Positions 58,441 through 64,000 of a stretch of DNA of 64,000 nucleotides are shown here, one piece after another. How positions within the stretch are numbered: the stretch's first letter is position 1; each line of letters begins with the position of its first letter. Source of the DNA: Steinernema hermaphroditum (Eukaryota; Nematoda; Chromadorea; Rhabditida; Steinernematidae); assembly GCA_030435675.1 (NCBI GenBank), contig CM059625.1:14632001-14696000 (forward strand). Reading direction: 5' to 3'. Position numbers and translations under genes: made by a program. The notes under the pieces are model-generated. The model ran no database searches, had not been told where the DNA came from, and worked only from the letters and a program-made list of their open reading frames with translations.

Positions 58441-59401
58441 ATGGGCGGTACAACGGCTCATTTTGCGGCTTACACCGCAGTTGGCTTTAGCGTCTTAGCT
58501 CTCGTGGGATGCAGTGTCTTCCTGCCAGTTCTTTGGAATAAGATCAACTCGATTACCGATTCGCTGGAAAGTGTAGGATTTGTCCTTTGGCGATTACTTT
58601 GGAAGGAGTATTCTTCTTTAGGATATGGTTGAGTTCCGCGAACTTCAAACTGATGCCTGGGCGCGAATTCATGGCCACAATGGCAACTCGGAAGCTCTTG
58701 GCCTGCATTTGATCCGTCCTAAGAGACAAGTCACTGGTCCTGGACAGTGTAGTAAGCAATATTCTCTAGAAGCGTTTGCTAAACGAATATGTTGAGGTTG
58801 CAACGCCCAGAATCGATGTGCTCCTGGTCCGCCTGGACCCAATGGATCTCCCGGTTTGGATGGAACGCCGGGCGTGCCTGGATCTCCTGGAGAGCCTGGT
58901 CTTCCTGGAAACTATCCCGCCGTCACTGTTAACATCGAACGGCGCTGTCGTGTCTGCCCGAACGGCCCCCCTGGATATTCTGGACCGCCCGGTCCTCCTG
59001 GACCCGAAGGACCGCCTGGACCCGCTGGAGAGTTCGGACAGCGTGGAGAGCCTGGATTCCCTGGTCAGCCAGGCCTTCCAGGACAACCCGGAGAACCAGG
59101 TCATCCTGGAAAACTCGGAGAGCCTGGCTTCAGGGGTCGCGACGGAACTCGTGGCGGAAAAGGAGAAGCAGGAACTCCTGGTCAGAAGGGTCCACTCGGT
59201 CCTCCTGGATTCCAAGGACCAGCCGGACACGATGGAGGGCAAGGAATTCCTGGCTCACAGGGTTCCCCCGGTCCTGTTGGTCAGCCAGGACCTCCCGGAA
59301 ACCAAGGATTTCCTGGTGCTATGGGCCCTCCTGGTGGTCCTGGAGAGGATGCCTCGTACTGTCCCTGTCCAGAACGTCGAACGAAATCGTCGAAATCTTA
59401 A
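58441..59401 (+). CDS. nematode cuticle collagen
   Basis: Structural protein of the cuticle, secreted by the hypodermis. Exons 58,441-58,572, 58,622-58,748 and 58,797-59,401 join to 287 residues; introns are 49 and 48 bp. ATG 58,441 starts the N-terminal cuticle-collagen region with the hydrophobic [20 protein letters not shown], followed by [15 protein letters not shown], the typical sequence before the cleavage site. RPKRQ fits the furin/BLI-4-type processing site. A cysteine group (CCNAQNRC), a short Gly-X-Y block, a break with a second cysteine pair (RRCRVCPNG), a long Gly-X-Y domain to PGGPGED, and a final CPCPERR follow. AATAAA lies at 59,410, nine bases after the stop. It looks intact and functional. 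Confidence 0.95.
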
Positions 59402-59774
59402 AGTCATCCAATAAATCCTTTGCAATGATCCCTGGTCGTATCACACAACAAGCTTCCCATCTAATGACATGATCGTCTACGTGCTTATATATGATCTGGT
59501 CGTATCTTAAATTGAACCACCAGCACCTTTAGTGAATGCTGAGCGTTTTTGACGCATCCTTGATTTCGAGCGTGTAGCGTCGGCATGGCGATCATCTCGA
59601 TTTCGGCGTTTTCCGCGCCGATGGGCGACGATCGTTGTTCCACTGCTCAGCAAAGCGGTCTACGAAAGCCTCAAAGACTTTTGTCGTTGCATCACGCATT
59701 GGCGCGATGTCCGGTTCTTGAATTTTCATCATGATTCCTTAGGTAAGCGCCGTTTGTCCAAAGTTTGCTCAAAA
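59402..59774. other. spacer after collagen
   Basis: Contains the collagen poly(A) signal at 59,410. No gene is supported, although the frame of the next entry stays open back to 59,718. Confidence 0.5.
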
Positions 59775-60674
59775 ATGTCCAAAGAACGAGAAAACGCTCT
59801 GAAACGAGGCGTTTTGTGGATTTCTTCGGCTTACGAGAATTACTACTTGTTAGTGAAGATTACCGGTGAGGGTGGAGGATTACAAAAACGGGAAGCGCCT
59901 GCAACACAGCACCGAGTTGAACCTGCATTGCGAACAATTAAAGCAACTGTAGTTCAGGCATTCAACATTGACGACACCACCACGATCGACTACACCACAA
60001 AATCCTCGATCATCCCCTTGCCACTCTACGGCTTCTTTATGGCAGACAGAATGCTACAGTTCATTCTCGAACTTCGAAGAGTAGAACAAAGACATCCACT
60101 CGTGTGCATTCCGATTTCAGAGACAACAAAAGCTCACAAAATCGCCCTTTTGTCTTCGCCTGGCGGAGAACGGAAGCCCTGTCAGATCAAGAACATGCTG
60201 TCGCACAAAGTTACCCTGAAGGCTGCTTATCGGCATCAAGAATTGAGCATTTTCAGCACCAACTCCATGGTCAACAACGCCCTACAACAAACAGTGAACC
60301 AAGGTCGCACACTTTCACGCATGGACCATCAACTTCTCTCGGCCTCAATGGGCACGGATAACGGAAGCGTTTGGACCGGAACCGCAGAAGGCGCAGTCAC
60401 CGCCACTGAGAAGAAATACGTTTGTTATGAAAATGGCGTGTGCCAGAAGTTGGACCACAATGTGAACTCGCAGTTCTCCTTTCACCTCGCGTCGGACCAC
60501 ATCTTTTCAGAGCACGTCGGGTTCCCGGGTTCCCATTCACTCAATGCTACAGTTAAACACACAAATTTAACATCAATATTGAGGAAAAAAACATCATCAC
60601 ACAGACTGATGTTTAGCCTTCCTAACAGCTCCGAAGGTGACGGAGCGCTTTACGTTGAGAGAGGGAGTCGGTGA
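59775..60674 (+). CDS. unrecognised single-exon open frame, 299 aa
   Basis: The longest non-repeat open frame in the window. From ATG 59,775 (MSKERENALKRGVLWIS) it has no introns, unlike its neighbours, and no family match that I know. The composition is ordinary, with short segments such as FFMADRMLQFILELRRVEQR and EKKYVCYENGVCQKLD. It overlaps no exon of the minus-strand membrane gene, whose stop is at 60,713. It could be an intronless or retroposed gene, or an exon of a larger one. Confidence 0.45.
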   Translation: MSKERENALKRGVLWISSAYENYYLLVKITGEGGGLQKREAPATQHRVEPALRTIKATVVQAFNIDDTTTIDYTTKSSIIPLPLYGFFMADRMLQFILELRRVEQRHPLVCIPISETTKAHKIALLSSPGGERKPCQIKNMLSHKVTLKAAYRHQELSIFSTNSMVNNALQQTVNQGRTLSRMDHQLLSASMGTDNGSVWTGTAEGAVTATEKKYVCYENGVCQKLDHNVNSQFSFHLASDHIFSEHVGFPGSHSLNATVKHTNLTSILRKKTSSHRLMFSLPNSSEGDGALYVERGSR

Positions 60675-60712
60675 AGGCTTCCGGTTGACTTTACGGTAGA
60701 GTTGTGACGTCA

Positions 60713-61338
60713 TCAGGCTTGGCGGTGGCTTCCCTCTGAAAACAGTGGATTGAAAACCATAAGCACAGTGGATTCGTACTTCGACGTTTTTCCCAAAGGA
60801 ATCACAATTTCCTCGGTAATCGTGTCCCTGTCCGATCGTCGCGACATTTGTGACTTTTCCCATGGACTAGATTCTTCTTTAAATGATGATTTAAGTGAAT
60901 GATGGATGTGCTTCGTTGATCTGAAAACAAAAATATCATCAAAGAGAGCTTGTGAACGACTTACGGATCATTTTCTGAAGACTTCAGCTTTGATCTATCG
61001 GTCGATGTTTCCGCATTGTCCAATTTGCGTGACTATAAATAGCAAAGCATGGAAAGCACGCAATTCGACAATTTTTATACCTTCGATCCAGCGAAAAAGC
61101 GCTCCTTAACACTCTTCTTACTACATGAAACGAGTAGAATCGTGGGCAGCAACACCAGGAGCACTGCTCCGATGACAAAGTCAGCACATATGAACGTAGT
61201 TGAGGCGAAGTTGCTTAGATGAACCATGATTTCGACAGGCCAGCACTGTACAACCATCTGATCCTGACAATCGATCGGAAGTGAGTGCGAGTCGCAGCTC
61301 GAGCTTTGTACCGCACTTATAGACTGTCTGATCGACAC
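60713..61338 (-). CDS. single-pass membrane protein, unknown
   Basis: Minus-strand exons 61,338-61,081, 61,032-60,965 and 60,920-60,713 join in frame to about 177 residues. The extracellular part has paired cysteines (SSSCDSHSLPIDCQD, CWPVEI), followed by one helix (CADFVIGAVLLVLLPTILLV), a basic stop-transfer CSKKSVKER, and a charged cytoplasmic tail with SRRSDRDTITEEIVIPLG. The layout fits a type I protein, so a signal peptide should lie upstream of 61,338; no ATG is found there and the listed start codon is GTG, so the 5' end is uncertain. An earlier exon may overlap the plus-strand kinase remnant. A damaged copy of its first exon is at 29,210-29,361. Confidence 0.6.
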
Positions 61339-61360
61339 AATAATGAGAACACTCGCTCGT

Positions 61361-62540
61361 GCCCAATAAGCAGAGCGCAGGAAAGCCGCCTAAAAACGAT
61401 TCGATCACCCTCCAACGGCAGACAAAAGCAGCGAAGGATCAGGAGCGGCGTGTAGCGGTTGATCAGCTGAGCTGCAAGAAAGTCCAGGAACGTCGTCAAA
61501 CGGCTCCGTCTAGGCGGAAAAAGTCGGAAGAGTGGGCGCAAGCAGCGTGGAGAGAAGGAGTAAATCAGTCGAATCTAAACAACGCAGCGGAATGTCCGGA
61601 AGACAATCCTCCGGAAGGTGGTGGCATTGAAAATAACGGAAATCGTCACGAATTAGCCGAACATTTGCGCCTTTCGATAGGCGGATGACAAGTGAGTTTT
61701 TAGCATTTTCATAGTTTGCTTGATCATTCGAACAAAAGGAAAAGATCGTTTTGATGTACAATTTATCCGTTTGCTTTCTTTTTTTGATGTACAATTTATC
61801 CGTTTGCTTTCTTTTTTGATGTACAATTTATCCGTTTGCTTTCGTTTACTCATGCTTTCTTTTCAGGTTACTCGAACAATCAGCGAAGGAACGTACGTTG
61901 TCGTGTTCGCTGTGCAGGACGTCGCAACTGGAGTGCACGGAGTGATCAAAATCGCGAAATTGGTTGGAAACGACGCTGGAAATCAAACGGCCGAGTGGGA
62001 ATCGTTCATTCTCGAAAAAATGTATCGCTGTGTATGCACCAATCTCTTATTTTAGTTTTTATCGCTACTCGTTAAGAATCCAAATTCGAGCATCGTGCGC
62101 CTTCTCGACAAAGGAATGCTAGCCGATTAGCACGGTGAAGGGATGGAGTGCTGCAGGTGTTAAAGGGTATCCACGACATGGACGCTGAAGGCTTTTTGCA
62201 CCGCGATTTGAAGCCGACAACATGGGCATTTTGGGTGGAGAGCAGCCAGTCGCTGTGCTGTTCGATCTGGGCATGGCCCGGATGTATACGGACTATTTTG
62301 ATCAGGTAAGTGTCGGGTGGAGGTAGCATTAAATGCGCATTTCAGTTGCGAACTCCAAGAGCAAGTTGTTTTTTTTTTGTGAAACTCCCGAGTGGCCATC
62401 TGGATATGCCCGGAAAGAAAGGGAGCTGACGCGCTTCGACGATATCATCGGACGGCTGTACGTGGCCTGTGAGCTGTTTGATGAAAACACGCAGCCAATG
62501 CAACGCTACCGTAGACAATTCGAAATGGCAATAAGGTGAA
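61361..62540 (+). pseudogene. CK1/TTBK-like protein kinase fragment, copy 2
   Basis: A basic, disordered N-terminal part (61,361-61,687; KQSAGKPPKNDSITLQRQTK, ending in a stop), then an intron and the N-lobe exon 61,867 to about 62,027 (EGTYVVVFAVQD, GVIKIAK, EWESFILEKM), then PNSSIVRLLDKGMLAD plus a TAG. After a TGCAG acceptor comes VLKGIHDMDAEGFLHRDLK, with the catalytic HRD Asp kept here. A one-base loss puts NMGILGGEQPVAVLFDLGMA in another frame. A poly-T run near 62,372 shifts the frame again before CETPEWPSGYARKEREL and FDDIIGRLYVACELFD. The hinge region is missing, as in copy 1. The same stop and frameshift in both copies suggest the duplication copied an already broken gene. Confidence 0.75.
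61753..61849. repeat. three copies of a 32-33-bp repeat in the kinase intron
   Basis: GATGTACAATTTATCCGTTT plus a pyrimidine tract starts at 61,753, 61,786 and 61,818. The duplicate locus near 27.73 kb has one copy only. It lies in the polypyrimidine tract before the N-lobe acceptor at 61,866. Confidence 0.9.
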
Positions 62541-62613
62541 TTTCCATGTACATTTCACGTCGATGTTATGGTTATAATTTCAATTTCAATTAATTGTTTA
62601 TTTCCAACAATTT

Positions 62614-63303
62614 TAGGGCACCAAGAACCGGTGAATCGATTCTCTGGCGAAGTGTTGTTCCTTCTTTCATCGATGATCCACTTTGGCAAGAGTGGTCTCT
62701 GCAAAAGCCAGATTACCGAAGACGATATCGATCGGATCAGCACTGCCATTCGTCTCATTGCCGACAAATGGCCGGAAGCCACTGGAATTTTCGTGACTGG
62801 GTGCAGAGATTCATTGGAAACTCGTTGATAAGCCCAGTCCCATTACGCTTGCGCCCAACGACTTTGCGAATATCAAGGTTCAGTTGATCTTACCTGTCTA
62901 CGACTAACTATGTTTTCACTTTAAAGGCGACGGTCAAGGTTGCATCCACCGAAAATGCCGTGATCTTCCCTACGATTGCATACGATGTGCGTGGAGCGAA
63001 CTTCCGATCGCAACTGTGTGTATCTCCAGGACATTCATATCGACATTATGGATTACATCGTACCCGGTTCGTGCACTGATTGTGAGTTCGAATGGGAAAA
63101 TAAGGTAAAGGCCGTGCGCATGTACGTGACTAAATGCTCCCTATGTTTAGGTTATTGTGAACACCCCCATTACGGATTTGCGAGAATACTTGGATCACAT
63201 TTCAAAGAAGACTAACATGAAACTGCTAACAGCTGATGCAGCACTCGATGGTGACTGCGGACTTACGGCTGCCAACTTCTGTGCTCACTCCATCACGTCG
63301 CCC
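62614..63303 (+). pseudogene. COPB1: coatomer beta subunit (beta-COP) fragment, copy 2
   Basis: An exon after an ATTTTAG acceptor (about 62,617) with GEVLFLLSSMIHFGKSGLCK and TEDDIDRISTAIRLIADKWP matches the middle of beta-COP. At CRDSLE it jumps about 100 residues ahead to KLVDKPSPITLAPNDFANIK (62,817-62,876). After a 49-bp intron it continues [14 protein letters not shown] and IAYDVRGA. One extra base near 63,003 shifts the frame to [19 protein letters not shown] and CEFEWENK, where several residues before EFEWENK are missing. The last exon gives [20 protein letters not shown] and [12 protein letters not shown], and then the C-terminus is lost at about 63,303. The first exon here aligns base for base with 25,185-24,993, including the preceding intron end. 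Confidence 0.88.
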
Positions 63304-63533
63304 TGGTAGATGTTTGAGCTGAGTTGGGCCATCCTACACATGTGATAAATGTCGAATATTGCGTTCTGCGCGTTCATACGGCAACATGGCATGATGTAGC
63401 TGCTGTACTGGCGTTTGAAGTCGAGGAATTCCTTCAAGATTAGCACTTCGTCCTCGTATTTGCCATAGTGGCGCCTGTATTGGTCACAGCAGTTGATCAA
63501 GAGACTGATTTCGACTTCCAGGATGGTGTGCAC
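63285..63533 (-). CDS. possible C-terminal exon of an unknown protein
   Basis: A minus-strand frame with [20 protein letters not shown] and several cysteines ([20 protein letters not shown]), ending in GDVME. Composition and helix pattern look coding, but I recognise no family. It overlaps the truncated end of beta-COP on the other strand by a few bases. Confidence 0.4.
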   Translation of the reverse strand: MHTILEVEISLLINCCDQYRRHYGKYEDEVLILKEFLDFKRQYSSYIMPCCRMNAQNAIFDIYHMCRMAQLSSNIYQGDVME

Positions 63534-64000
63534 CGACCCAAGAACCTTCTAGAAATCTGGAACATTCGAATGATGCGAGATTGGAAGACACTGCCTACCG
63601 TCACCCGAGAGTCGAACAACGAATCGCGCCACAGGCTCGCGCTGTCCCTCAGCGCAGATGATCGGCTCGCCCTGCAACGCCTTCTCCAAGAAACTGCACA
63701 AAGCTGCTTGGACGTCCACTGGATCGCCTGAACACAGAAGGCAACTCGTGGGCGCGGAGGACGGTCACATACTCCGCGAGACGTCGTGGACGTGAAGACG
63801 TCGATGACGCCGTGGCGCAGCGTGAAGCGCGCCAGGGGTGGGCGCGCCGTTGTCGGGTACCGGGTTGACCATCAGGAAAATCGTGGTGGACACACACGCG
63901 CTATTAGGGCTGCACCTACATGTGAGCCATCACAGGCCCTTCTGTCAAATTCCTGTAATGACGATCACGTGTTTTCTCTGCTGCATCTTGTAGAGGCGCA
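63534..64000. other. GC-rich unresolved sequence at the window end
   Basis: Open on both strands: + 63,468-63,731 with ALSLSADDRLALQRLLQET, minus several frames. Probably exons of the gene whose end is at 63,285, or an unrelated gene cut by the window edge. No assignment is possible. Confidence 0.3.

Noticed and set aside
58766..59414. Long frames in other phases and on the minus strand over the collagen
   Set aside because: Shadows caused by Gly-X-Y codon periodicity; the true frame is unambiguous.
60597..60863. Minus-strand 88-codon frame ending in KAKHQSV as a separate gene
   Set aside because: The spliced minus-strand membrane protein uses a different phase across 60,713-60,920, with consistent splice phases over three exons.

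Overview
This is nuclear DNA of a metazoan, almost certainly a nematode. The best evidence is a cuticle collagen with the nematode N-terminal domain layout, many introns of about 44-60 bp ending in TTTNAG/TTNCAG, nematode-style casein-kinase-1-like and secreted cysteine proteins, and a maT-type mariner remnant. The very short introns would fit a clade I (Trichuris/Trichinella-like) worm or another compact nematode genome; I cannot fix the species. There is no prokaryotic operon structure.

Layout. (1) 1-5,545: about 60 copies of a 92-bp minisatellite. (2) 6,370-11,482 (+): the central part of GCN1, spread over about 15 short exons, with frameshift and deletion scars. (3) 11,848-15,025: a second 92/36-bp array that passes directly into 62-bp arrays. 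(4) 15,052-21,366 (-): Patched (sterol-sensing) fragments; the N-terminal part occurs twice, each copy abutting 62-bp satellite. (5) 21,866-24,992: the largest 62-bp array, running straight into (6) 24,993-29,361 (mostly -): fragments of beta-COP, an M13/neprilysin peptidase and a CK1-like kinase, with a foldback element between kinase exons. (7) 29,376-32,771: a dead maT transposase, a small inverted-repeat element, and a 738-bp inverted repeat carrying a piece of GCN1. (8) 32,772-44,900: a gene-poor stretch. (9) 44,966-61,338: mostly intact genes: a class A GPCR, a 423-aa secreted protein (-), a polytopic membrane protein (-), a 232-aa nuclear-type protein (-), a cuticle collagen (+) and a single-pass membrane protein (-). 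(10) 61,361-63,303 (+): a second, inverted copy of the kinase/beta-COP fragments.

The genes do not form a pathway. The striking theme is a split between a repeat-rich left half, where every recognisable conserved gene (GCN1, Patched, beta-COP, M13 peptidase, kinase) is a fragment with internal deletions or frameshifts, and a right half whose genes can be spliced in silico into complete reading frames. Minisatellites lie at or beside the scars of the broken genes, and a GCN1 exon missing from the 9.7-kb scar survives in a palindrome about 22 kb away. Either this is a subtelomere-like, duplication-prone region full of decayed copies, or part of it is an assembly artefact; long reads across the junctions would decide.
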